Source of the DNA: Bacteroides sp.
GTDB taxonomy: Bacteria > Bacteroidota > Bacteroidia > Bacteroidales > Muribaculaceae
Direction: 5' to 3'
Assembly: GCA_014801225.1 (NCBI GenBank)
Contig: JAAVEO010000038.1
Span: 26,388 to 90,387 of the forward strand
DNA length: 64,000 nt
Shown one piece after another: positions 1 to 9,065 of this stretch. Below the pieces are notes generated by a model. The model was not told where the DNA came from. It ran no database searches and was given only the letters and a program-made list of their open reading frames with translations. Positions within the stretch are counted from its first letter, which is position 1. Each line of letters begins with the position of its first letter. Both the position numbers and the translations under genes were made by a program.

Positions 1-322
1 CCAGGCTATCCAGACCGGCAACCTCATTTTCGTTTCCGGCCAGCTTCCTATCAACGCTGAGACAGGCGAAATGCCCGCCGACATCAAGGCTCAGACTCGT
101 CAGAGCATCGAGAATATCAAGGCTATTCTCGCTGAGGCCGGTGCTACTCTCGATAATGTAGTGAAGTCTACTTGCTTCCTCGCTGATATGTCGCTCTTCG
201 GCGCCATGAACGAGGTTTACGGTGAAGAATTCCACAAGACTTTCCCCGCTCGTTGCGCTTTCGCCGTTAAGGAGCTTCCCAAGCAGGCTCTCGTAGAGAT
301 CGAGGTTATCGCCGCTATCTGA
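1..322 (+). CDS. ridA: RidA family protein (2-iminobutanoate/2-iminopropanoate deaminase), 5' truncated by window edge
   Basis: Reading frame open from base 2 (QAIQTGNLIFVSGQLPINAETGE...) continuous with ORF 71..322; RidA/YjgF motifs GNLIFVSGQLP and FPARCAFAVKELPKQALVEIEVIA. Confidence 0.93.
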   Translation, partial: QAIQTGNLIFVSGQLPINAETGEMPADIKAQTRQSIENIKAILAEAGATLDNVVKSTCFLADMSLFGAMNEVYGEEFHKTFPARCAFAVKELPKQALVEIEVIAAI

Positions 323-370
323 TAATTTCGCGGAGAGAATATTTCTTTTCGCGCCGCGTCAATATATCAT

Positions 371-425
371 AAGCGGGCCTTAAGGGATAAGCCTTCCGGC
401 TCCCCCGTAAGGTCCGCTTTTTATC
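371..425 (+). terminator. Rho-independent-like terminator after ridA
   Basis: AAGCGGGCCTTAAGGG...CCCGTAAGGTCCGCTTTTTAT inverted repeat plus T-run. Confidence 0.7.
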
Positions 426-490
426 TTTTTTCAAGAGTGCTTGGTGTCCGCTAAGCTTCTTCTTATTATTATTTCATTTTTTTCAAGATT

Positions 491-2308
491 ATGCGCAGCC
501 TGTTGCAGATTAATGGCCTTACTAAATCTTACGGCGACAGAATGTTGTTTGCCGATGTTACTCTCGGAGTATACGAAGGCGATAAAATCGGCCTTGTGGC
601 CCAGAACGGTACCGGCAAGACCACATTCCTGAATATCATAGCCGGAAACGAGGATTATGACAGTGGCTCTATCGTGGTGAGCGACGGTGTCAGAATCGGT
701 TTTCTGCAGCAGGTGCCTCCATTCGATCCGGAGATGACGGTGGAGGAGTATGCCACACCCACTCCCCGTAATCATGACGATTGGAATGCCGCCGACCGTA
801 TGGCCGGAATGTTGACCCAGTTCAAAGTAGGTGATCTTTCCCGAAAGATGGGCACCCTCTCCGGCGGACAGGCAAAGAGAGTGGCCTTGGCGAAAGTATT
901 GCTTGAAGAGCCTGACCTTCTTATTCTCGACGAACCTACCAATCACCTCGATATCGACATGATCGAATGGCTGGAGGATTATCTCGCTCGACAGAGAGTG
1001 ACGGTGCTGATGGTGACTCACGACCGTTATTTCCTTGACAAGGTCTGCTCCAAGATTATTGAAATCGACCTTCAGCAACTCTTCTCCTATGATGGAAATT
1101 TCGACTATTACCTGCGCAAACGTCAAGAGCGTATGGAGAATATGGAGGCGGAACTCTCTCGGGTGAAGAATCTCTTGCGTACCGAATTGGAATGGATGCG
1201 CCGTCAGCCTCAGGCCCGAGGTTCTAAGGCCAAGTATCGTATAGATAATTTTCATGATCTGGAGGCACGTTCCCATGTAAATCTCTCAGAGAAAAATGTA
1301 CAGCTTGATGTGAAATCAAGCTATATAGGCTCAAAGATATTCGAGGCAAAGGGAGTCTCCAAAGCGTTCGGCCCGATAAAGATTCTCGATGATTGGAACT
1401 ATACTTTCGCACGTTACGAGAAAGTCGGTATCGTTGGCGATAACGGCGCCGGTAAATCTACATTCATCAAGCTCCTTCTCGGAATAGAGAAGCCCGACCA
1501 CGGGCGTTTTGATATAGGCCAGACTGTAAGATGGGGTTATTACTCTCAGGAGGGGATGACTGGTTTTGACGAATCCAAGAAAGTGATTGACGCCGTCCGC
1601 GAGATTGCGGAAGAAGTGCGGGTGGATGATAAGACCCGACTTTCGGCTTCTGCTTTCTTATCGCGATTCCTTTTCACACCGAAGCAACAGCAGAAATATA
1701 TCTCTAAACTTTCCGGCGGAGAGCGCCGGCGTCTCTATCTCGCTACAGTGCTGATGCGTCAGCCCAACTTCCTCATTCTCGACGAGCCCACCAACGACCT
1801 CGACATTATGACGCTTACCGTGCTTGAGGATTATCTCTCCCGTTTTCAAGGATGTGTCATAGTAGTGAGTCACGACCGATTTTTCCTTGATCGCATAGTT
1901 GATCATCTCTTCGTGTTTAAAGGTAACGGAGTGGTAAAGGATTTCCCCGGCGATTACTCCACATATCGCCATTGTCTGCGTCAGGAAGCTAAAGAGAAGC
2001 GCGAACGTGAGGCGGCCGAAGGCGGAGGCGGCAAATCCGCTGAGTCAGTAGCCATAAATCCCGGTGTGGAGGAACGCAAGAGGAAGCAGGCGCAGAAACT
2101 CACGTATAAAGAGAAGAAAGAGATGGAGCAACTCGAAGCCGACGTAGAGAAAATGTCGGCCGAGAAGAGCGACTTGGAGATTCGTATGTCGTCAGGCGAA
2201 ATGAGCGCCGACGAGATTGTATCCGCCGGCGCCCTTATGCAAGAGCTCATCGATGCCATAGATATGGCCGAGCTTCGCCTTCTTGAGCTGATGGAAAAAG
2301 AAGGGTGA
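491..2308 (+). CDS. ABC-F family ATP-binding protein (Uup-like)
   Basis: Two Walker A (GQNGTGKTT-like, GDNGAGKST), two LSGG signatures (LSGGQAKRVALAK, LSGGERRRLYLA), charged C-terminal coiled coil. Confidence 0.93.
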   Translation: MRSLLQINGLTKSYGDRMLFADVTLGVYEGDKIGLVAQNGTGKTTFLNIIAGNEDYDSGSIVVSDGVRIGFLQQVPPFDPEMTVEEYATPTPRNHDDWNAADRMAGMLTQFKVGDLSRKMGTLSGGQAKRVALAKVLLEEPDLLILDEPTNHLDIDMIEWLEDYLARQRVTVLMVTHDRYFLDKVCSKIIEIDLQQLFSYDGNFDYYLRKRQERMENMEAELSRVKNLLRTELEWMRRQPQARGSKAKYRIDNFHDLEARSHVNLSEKNVQLDVKSSYIGSKIFEAKGVSKAFGPIKILDDWNYTFARYEKVGIVGDNGAGKSTFIKLLLGIEKPDHGRFDIGQTVRWGYYSQEGMTGFDESKKVIDAVREIAEEVRVDDKTRLSASAFLSRFLFTPKQQQKYISKLSGGERRRLYLATVLMRQPNFLILDEPTNDLDIMTLTVLEDYLSRFQGCVIVVSHDRFFLDRIVDHLFVFKGNGVVKDFPGDYSTYRHCLRQEAKEKREREAAEGGGGKSAESVAINPGVEERKRKQAQKLTYKEKKEMEQLEADVEKMSAEKSDLEIRMSSGEMSADEIVSAGALMQELIDAIDMAELRLLELMEKEG

Positions 2309-2370
2309 TCTCCCGATGTGATTAAGCGATTATCTTCTGTATGGTAAGGGATGGTAGCACCCCGTCACAC

Positions 2371-3618
2371 TTACTTAGCCTTATAAGAAGTTAGGCTTAG
2401 ACCGAATTCGAAGCGTGTTGTCTTTTCAAGATAGGAAGGAAGTTGCTTTAACACCTCCGTTATCTGCGGAAGTATCGGAGCCAACTCCGGATATTTTGCG
2501 AGTTCGGTGGAGAGAGCCTGCATTATTTTGGGGTCGGACAAGAGTGCTTGGGTAAGCGCTTGCACCACCGGAGCGGCAGTAGCCGTATCGAAGTAGAGGT
2601 CAAGACTGTTGTCAGTCTTGGTATATGCCATCGGTATGCCGCCGGCTATCTGCGGAGCAAGCTTGGCCATAAGTTGCTTTATCGCCGGCATGAGAGCGGT
2701 CAACGCTTCATTTGTCTCACCGTCAGTCTCAGATGAGATGGTATCGAATTTGGAATAAAGATCGGCTGCCACACCTGAAGTCATTGCCAATCCTGCCACA
2801 GAGAGAGGATTTACATAGAATTTGGCATACTGCGGTGAAGCTACGGTATACTGAATGGTGTTGCCGGAAAGAGTAGCCAAATGGGCAGCACCTCCTGTTG
2901 TGCTGACATACATTATCACGACATTGCCGTTGGGGAGGAACGTAGCGGTCTGCACCAACTGCGTGAGCAGTTGCGCCACCGAACTGTAAGCTGTCCCGTT
3001 ATACACCGGGATACAAGGCACTGTCACAGCCAATGAAAGCAAATCGCCAAGCTGAATGGTTTGATCCGGAAGGGGAGTGACATCCCATTCGATATGGAAA
3101 GGAGTCGACTTATATCCGATTCCATCCTCATTCTTCACCAACGGGGAAAGTTGCCAAACGCTTCCCGCCAAAGCGAGATTGTCAAGCTTCACATCCGATA
3201 TCTCCATTACCAGACTGTCGGCATATACCTTACCCGAATAAGAGAAAGTAGCATCGGCTGATTTCCCTTCCCCCGAGAAACTCCTGTAACCGTCGCCCGG
3301 CATCAAAGCCAAAGATAGGGGAGTGGAGACATCCCCCGGAATCACACCCGGAGCCGGAATATTACCCTCCACACCCTTTATGGAGAGTTGGCTCAAATCG
3401 AAATCACTATAGAGAGTAAGTTGAGCATTGCCATTATCGTCAGGAGTCAACCGCGCCGACTTTCCGGGCATAGCCTCCCCACAATAATATAATTTCAGGC
3501 CCTTGACTCCGGTAAAGACCGTATCCTTCAGCTCCGGCAGCGGAGCCTCCTTATCATCACTGCAAGCCGACAAAAGCACACCCGCCAAAGCCGCCGCAAA
3601 TAAACATCCAGCTTTCAT
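2371..3618 (-). CDS. DUF4925-like lipoprotein
   Basis: Lipobox LLSACSDD after signal peptide; Bacteroidales DUF4925-type sequence. Confidence 0.7.
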   Translation of the reverse strand: MKAGCLFAAALAGVLLSACSDDKEAPLPELKDTVFTGVKGLKLYYCGEAMPGKSARLTPDDNGNAQLTLYSDFDLSQLSIKGVEGNIPAPGVIPGDVSTPLSLALMPGDGYRSFSGEGKSADATFSYSGKVYADSLVMEISDVKLDNLALAGSVWQLSPLVKNEDGIGYKSTPFHIEWDVTPLPDQTIQLGDLLSLAVTVPCIPVYNGTAYSSVAQLLTQLVQTATFLPNGNVVIMYVSTTGGAAHLATLSGNTIQYTVASPQYAKFYVNPLSVAGLAMTSGVAADLYSKFDTISSETDGETNEALTALMPAIKQLMAKLAPQIAGGIPMAYTKTDNSLDLYFDTATAAPVVQALTQALLSDPKIMQALSTELAKYPELAPILPQITEVLKQLPSYLEKTTRFEFGLSLTSYKAK

Positions 3619-3803
3619 AAATTCTCATAATCAATTTAGTGGAATTCTACTATCTATATAATACCATTCTCCCCCCTAATGTTCACACATATCCCGCACT
3701 CTCTCCCCATCTCCAATTTCCTCCAAAATTAAATTCCTCCTTCGGCCGTAATATATTCATTGAAGATTTTCATAGCTATAATGTGGGAAATATTAAAAAA
3801 ACA

Positions 3804-3835
3804 GTTGTCTACTTCCCTAAATTTTTTTAATTTTG
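3804..3835 (+). promoter_or_regulatory. Bacteroidetes-type promoter (-33 GTTG, -7 TAATTTTG) for the structured leader/defence operon
   Basis: GTTG 3804-3807, 20-nt spacer, TAATTTTG 3828-3835 (consensus TAnnTTTG); predicted start about 3841. Confidence 0.7.
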
Positions 3836-3840
3836 CATTT

Positions 3841-4224
3841 GAACCCCGCGATGTGTGGTGCCTCAGAGGAGGGTAAACGCCGGGCATTGGGTGGTTCGTT
3901 TACATACGAAAGGCGTTTACTGCGCTTTATTTCTTGGCTCCTTGAAACCTGAGAAACTTCAATACTATAGTCAAGAATGAAGCAATAGTAGATGCCCTCG
4001 GGTACGTCTGTGTACCTTCTGACTCAATTTGAAAGAAATTGGGGAAGAGGGTCTGCATATACATACTTCGCGGGGTCATTTACCATTGCTCATTCTACTA
4101 TAGTGGGCAAATTCTCAGGGCCTCAAGGAGCGGAATGAGCAAGTGATGGCTCCCGCTTTTCGTTTATATCCACCCTGAAGAATTGCCATTTGGAGTCAAT
4201 GGCTGAGAAGCGACAGACCCCAAC
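3841..4224 (+). ncRNA. Highly structured RNA: 5' leader of the defence operon or independent ncRNA, family unknown
   Basis: Nested perfect stems: 3873-3881/3912-3920; 3937-3945/4123-4131; 3948-3955/4112-4119; 3964-3971/4097-4104; 3974-3980/4090-4096; 3982-3986/4085-4089; hairpins 4001-4005/4012-4016, 4023-4030/4036-4043, 4185-4190/4198-4203. Confidence 0.75.
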
Positions 4225-7200
4225 GTGCAACTGAAGCTGATTGATAACATAACTAATACCTTGAAGACGGATTTGATGACTACCATCAAATCAGGCAGTC
4301 GTATATCTATTGCGGCGGCAAGTTTTTCAATTTATGCATTTCAAGAACTTCGCGAGCAATTAAAAGATATTGAAGAGTTACGTTTTATCTTCACCTCCCC
4401 CTCGTTCGTCACGGAAAAGTCGGATAAACAGCGCCGTGAGTTTTATATTCCCCGGCTAAATCGTGAACGTAATCTTTTCGGATCCGAATTTGAGATAAAA
4501 CTCCGCAATGAGTTGTCGTTGAAGGCCGTCGCAAAGGAATGTGCCGAATGGATCCGGGAAAAAGTATGTTTCAAGTCCAATCGCACCAATGCGGGTATGC
4601 CCGCTTTTGCAACCGTTGACGATACGACATATATGCCTCTCAACGGTTTTACAACTGTCGAGCTCGGATGTGAGCGTGGCAACAATCTTGCGACGGCCAT
4701 AACTAAGATGGAGGCTTCCTTCACTCAGCAATATCTACAGATTTTCAATCAGATTTGGAATGACAGCGGACAGTTGCAGGTAGTGACAGAACAGGTGCTT
4801 GATCACATTACCAACGCCTACAAGGAGAATTCCCCGGAATTTATCTATTTCGTAACCCTTTATAATATCTTCAACGAGTTTCTTGAAGATATTTCGGAAG
4901 ATGTACTCCCGAATGAGGCGACCGGTTTCAAATCAAGCGTCATTTGGAATAAACTATATAATTTCCAGAAGGATGCGGCACTTGCCATCATCAATAAACT
5001 CGAAAAGTATAACGGTTGTATCCTTGCCGACTCCGTAGGCCTTGGCAAGACTTTTACGGCATTATCCGTAATCAAATATTACGAGAACCGCAATAAGTCG
5101 GTACTTGTATTATGTCCGAAGAAACTTCACGACAACTGGGTAACTTATCGCAGCAACTACAAGAACAATCCCCTTGTTGCTGACCGTCTGCGCTATGATA
5201 TACTGTATCATACCGATTTGTCGCGTCAGTCCGGTCAAAGCAACGGTCTTGACCTACAACATATCAACTGGGGCAATTACGACCTTGTTGTCATTGACGA
5301 GAGTCATAATTTTCGTAACGGAGGAAAAGTCACTACAGACGAGAACAACGAAAATCCGCGAGAGAACCGCTATCTTCAGTTGATGAATAAGGTGATCCGG
5401 TCCGGGGTAAAGACCAAAGTGCTGATGCTTTCCGCTACGCCTGTCAATAACCGTTTCGCTGACCTGCGCAATCAACTCGCGCTTGCCTACGAGGGTGACA
5501 GTTCCAGGATGGATGCACAGCTCAAGACCTCAAGCTCTCTCGACGATATATTCCGGCAAGCTCAGACTGCCTTCAATAAATGGGCGAAATTTCCGGCAGA
5601 GCAGCGTACTACAAATTCCCTGCTTGAAATGCTTGGTTTCGACTTTTTCGAGGTTCTGGACAGCGTTACAATCGCGAGAAGTCGCCGTCATATAGAGCAA
5701 TATTACGACACTACCGATATTGGGAAATTCCCCGAAAGATTAAAACCGATATCCTTGCGTCCGAATCTTACCGACCTTCCTAAAAGCGTTGATTTCAATG
5801 ATATCTTTAATAGTGTCAGCGAGCTCAACCTTGCTATCTATACCCCCTCCGATTTTATTCTGTCGAGCAAATTGGATAAATACTCCGAGGCGCGCGAAGA
5901 TGGACGATTTGGTAATCTTTCTCGTTCCGGGCGCGAACGGGGTATCCGTCAATTAATGAGCATCAATCTGCTCAAACGTCTGGAAAGTTCGGTTAACTCT
6001 TTCCGTCTCACGCTTGAAAGGATTAAGAAATATATTGCCACAACTATTGAGGCTATAGACGCTATTATTACCCGTCATGAGGTTTCGATGGTCTGTGACT
6101 ATGATTTTTCCTTTGGTCTTGATTTCGATGAAAGAGAGGATACTGTCTTTATCGGAAATAAGAAGACCAAGATTGACCTTGAGGATATGGATTATATCCA
6201 ATGGCGAAGTTATCTTGCCAAAGACCTTGACAATCTGAATATGCTTCTCTGCATGCTCGGCGACATTACACCCGAACACGACAGCAAGTTGCAGAAGCTC
6301 ATTGAAGTTGTCTTTAATAAGATTGAGCATCCTGTCAATGGCGACAATAAGAAAATCATTATCTTCACCGCCTTTTCCGACACTGCCCGATACCTCTATG
6401 ATAACGTCGCACCGCTTATCAAACAGCATAAAGGACTTGATACAGCCCTTGTATCCGGAGATGTGGAGGCTCGGTCCACATTGAAACTACGTGAGAAACT
6501 CGATTTCAATAAAGTGCTCACACTATTTTCGCCGGTATCGAAAGACCGTGACACACTATATCCCGATGTCAAAGAGGAAATAGATATCCTTATTGCCACC
6601 GACTGCATCTCCGAAGGTCAGAATCTTCAAGATTGCGACTATCTGATTAATTACGACATTCATTGGAATCCGGTACGTATCATTCAGCGTTTCGGACGAA
6701 TTGACCGTATCGGTTCGCAGAATGATAAGATACAGCTTGTCAATTTCTGGCCGGATATGGATCTTGACGATTACATTGATCTGAAAGGGCGAGTGGAGGC
6801 GCGAATGAAGGTGTCGGTGCTGACATCCACAGGAGACGACAACCCGCTTTCAGCAGAGGAACAAGGCGATCTGAAATACCGTCGCGACCAGTTGGAGCGT
6901 CTGAAAGAGGAGGTGGTCGATATTGAGGAAATGAATACGGGCGTTTCAATCATGGATTTGGGGCTAAACGAATTCCGCCTTGACCTGCTGGAGTATATGC
7001 GTACCGGCATAGATATCGAGCATACACCTATGGGGCTCCACGCAATCGTCCCCACAAGTGCAGAAGCGCCCAAAGGCGTGATATTTGTATTGAAGAACCG
7101 CAACAACGATATCAATATCGACAAGAAGAATCGCCTGCACCCGTTCTATATGGTCTATATATCGCAAGACTCCGAGGTGATAGTCAATCATCTTGACCCG

Positions 7201-7470
7201 AAGGGGCTTCTCGATCGCATGCGTCACCTTTGCCGTGGCAAGTCTGAACCAATACTTGACCTCTGTCGCAAGTTCAATGCCGAGACTCGCGACGGTCAAC
7301 GCATGGGCACATACTCCCGACTTCTCGGCGATGCAATCTCCTCGCTTATAGCAACCAAAGAGACCACCGACCTCTTCTCATTCCTTGACGGCGACAGCGG
7401 CTCACTCTTCGGCAACGAAGTGCGCGGTCTCGATGATTTTGAGTTAATTTGTTTCCTAATCGTGCGCTGA
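4225..7470 (+). CDS. PLD-like N-terminal region fused to SNF2-type helicase (defence-associated)
   Basis: GTG start; GCILADSVGLGKTFTA (Walker A/motif I), VVIDESHNFRN (DEAH-like), LSATPVNN, IATDCISEGQNLQ...IQRFGRIDRIGSQ (motifs V/VI); N-terminus resembles PLD-like anti-phage helicases (SIAAASFSIYAFQEL..FIFTSPSFV). Confidence 0.9.
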   Translation: MQLKLIDNITNTLKTDLMTTIKSGSRISIAAASFSIYAFQELREQLKDIEELRFIFTSPSFVTEKSDKQRREFYIPRLNRERNLFGSEFEIKLRNELSLKAVAKECAEWIREKVCFKSNRTNAGMPAFATVDDTTYMPLNGFTTVELGCERGNNLATAITKMEASFTQQYLQIFNQIWNDSGQLQVVTEQVLDHITNAYKENSPEFIYFVTLYNIFNEFLEDISEDVLPNEATGFKSSVIWNKLYNFQKDAALAIINKLEKYNGCILADSVGLGKTFTALSVIKYYENRNKSVLVLCPKKLHDNWVTYRSNYKNNPLVADRLRYDILYHTDLSRQSGQSNGLDLQHINWGNYDLVVIDESHNFRNGGKVTTDENNENPRENRYLQLMNKVIRSGVKTKVLMLSATPVNNRFADLRNQLALAYEGDSSRMDAQLKTSSSLDDIFRQAQTAFNKWAKFPAEQRTTNSLLEMLGFDFFEVLDSVTIARSRRHIEQYYDTTDIGKFPERLKPISLRPNLTDLPKSVDFNDIFNSVSELNLAIYTPSDFILSSKLDKYSEAREDGRFGNLSRSGRERGIRQLMSINLLKRLESSVNSFRLTLERIKKYIATTIEAIDAIITRHEVSMVCDYDFSFGLDFDEREDTVFIGNKKTKIDLEDMDYIQWRSYLAKDLDNLNMLLCMLGDITPEHDSKLQKLIEVVFNKIEHPVNGDNKKIIIFTAFSDTARYLYDNVAPLIKQHKGLDTALVSGDVEARSTLKLREKLDFNKVLTLFSPVSKDRDTLYPDVKEEIDILIATDCISEGQNLQDCDYLINYDIHWNPVRIIQRFGRIDRIGSQNDKIQLVNFWPDMDLDDYIDLKGRVEARMKVSVLTSTGDDNPLSAEEQGDLKYRRDQLERLKEEVVDIEEMNTGVSIMDLGLNEFRLDLLEYMRTGIDIEHTPMGLHAIVPTSAEAPKGVIFVLKNRNNDINIDKKNRLHPFYMVYISQDSEVIVNHLDPKGLLDRMRHLCRGKSEPILDLCRKFNAETRDGQRMGTYSRLLGDAISSLIATKETTDLFSFLDGDSGSLFGNEVRGLDDFELICFLIVR

Positions 7471-7471
7471 T

Positions 7472-8071
7472 ATGTTAGGTTTACCTCAATCAACCGAAGT
7501 TAAGCGACCGCTTCCAAAGACGCAGCTCTTTAAGCGGTTTGACTGGACAGCATCGCAACGCGAACGTTTTGATGCGGAGGTGTCGCGTCTTGACTTCGTG
7601 AATTGGATTTCACCTCGTACCGTTCCCGCAATTGCTATTGGTCACGAGGTGAATGAGATATTTGTTGTCGAAGTCTCGCTAAAATCGCACGATTTCGACA
7701 CAAAGGCAATCGTACTTCTCGCTAAGTATATTCCTCAGCGCATTATCTATGTTCTGCGCTTCGGGGGCGAGGCTATGCTTGCCGCATATCATGGCAAACT
7801 TTTCACCGCTCCTTGGCAATCTTTAGATGCTATCTCTTTAACCCTGTCAGGTCTCAATCTTGATGCCGTTTGGGAAAACATAGTTTCCACAATCGGTCAG
7901 TTCTCAGTTGAGCAGGATAAGTCCCTCAATGAGCAAATCAAGATTGACGAAGACCGTGCCAAACTTGAACGTCAGATTGCTGCTTTGGAGCGTCAGATGA
8001 ACGTTACCAAACAGCCGCGCCGCAAACGTGAATTATTCGTTGAACTTCAAAAACTGAAATCTCATGTATGA
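7472..8071 (+). CDS. DUF4391 domain-containing protein
   Basis: LPKTQLFKRFDWTASQRERFDAEVSRLDFVNWISPRTVP...; immediately follows helicase. Confidence 0.85.
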   Translation: MLGLPQSTEVKRPLPKTQLFKRFDWTASQRERFDAEVSRLDFVNWISPRTVPAIAIGHEVNEIFVVEVSLKSHDFDTKAIVLLAKYIPQRIIYVLRFGGEAMLAAYHGKLFTAPWQSLDAISLTLSGLNLDAVWENIVSTIGQFSVEQDKSLNEQIKIDEDRAKLERQIAALERQMNVTKQPRRKRELFVELQKLKSHV

Positions 8072-9065
8072 TGATATTGTAACAGATACTGCCAACGAAG
8101 AGAGGATAGGAGTAAGTGCAATTTCCTTAGCCTTTGAAAAGTTAGGATGGTCTTTGCGAGAACGTACTCATTCTGATTTTGGAATAGATGCAGATGTAGA
8201 ACAAAAAATTAATGGTTGTCGCACAAATTCTCATATTGCGCTACAAATAAAATCAGGGAAATCTTATACACGCATCAAGAAGAACGGAAAGATCTCATTT
8301 GAATTTGATGATAATCATTTTTATTACTGGTTATCATCAGATAGACCTGTTCTATTAATGATGTATGATAAGGATTCCGATAAAATATTTTGGGAGCAAA
8401 TTCGTCTTCCACTATTAAAATTTAATAAGTCGAAGACAAAGCATATAATTGAGATTCCTGCTACCAACGAATTATCAGCTTCGAGCTTGGAAGAATTTAA
8501 TAATATAATTGATACTTATATTCCTCATTATGAATATAATATTACTGAGGAAGATACTAAGTTCGAGTGTGCTGAAATATATTTGCATCAATATAGCACC
8601 GGTATAGAGGGATTAGTTAATAGTCTGGCAAAGTTTAGGGAGGATATAAAAACCTTATTTCAAAATCCCAATGCTGATAGATTAAAGATTTATCTTGAAC
8701 TTTTTTCAAAGTCCGTCAAAGACCATACAGAGGAAGATTACAAAAATCTCAAAAAGGCTTGGTTTTATCTTGCATATATGGTATTTGTAATCCCCGAAGA
8801 AGTCAGAGCCGATTACAGTAATGTAATAGATGAATATGCGGAGAACTTATTGCTCCAAAAAGCTACTTGGTTATTTAATATTGAGAACTTCAAGAAACTA
8901 TATCATACCAATATACCTCACAAGGTTCAGTACGCTGCTAAACGACTCGTTTCCATCTTAGAACAGTATGTTAGTTTGATTGATATATCAGTAGATGATT
9001 TCTTAATGTGTAAAATACAAAACGAAAACATCATAAATGGAAAAACTACGAATGAAAAGCCTTGA
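8064..9065 (+). CDS. DUF4365 domain-containing protein (PD-(D/E)XK-like nuclease fold expected)
   Basis: RTHSDFGIDADVEQ...HIALQIKSGKSY matches DUF4365 core D..xQxKSG; overlaps both neighbours. Confidence 0.8.
   Translation: MYDDIVTDTANEERIGVSAISLAFEKLGWSLRERTHSDFGIDADVEQKINGCRTNSHIALQIKSGKSYTRIKKNGKISFEFDDNHFYYWLSSDRPVLLMMYDKDSDKIFWEQIRLPLLKFNKSKTKHIIEIPATNELSASSLEEFNNIIDTYIPHYEYNITEEDTKFECAEIYLHQYSTGIEGLVNSLAKFREDIKTLFQNPNADRLKIYLELFSKSVKDHTEEDYKNLKKAWFYLAYMVFVIPEEVRADYSNVIDEYAENLLLQKATWLFNIENFKKLYHTNIPHKVQYAAKRLVSILEQYVSLIDISVDDFLMCKIQNENIINGKTTNEKP

Noticed and set aside
3841-4224. Leader as RNase P RNA, tmRNA or group II intron
   Set aside because: No GAGGAAAGTCC P4 element, no tRNA-like 3' CCA or tag ORF, and no domain V-like hairpin or reverse transcriptase; 6S RNA cannot be excluded without cmscan.
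4225-4900. Active phospholipase D nuclease in the helicase N-terminus
   Set aside because: Overall similarity to PLD-like anti-phage helicases, but no canonical HxKx4D motif seen, so catalytic activity is not claimed.
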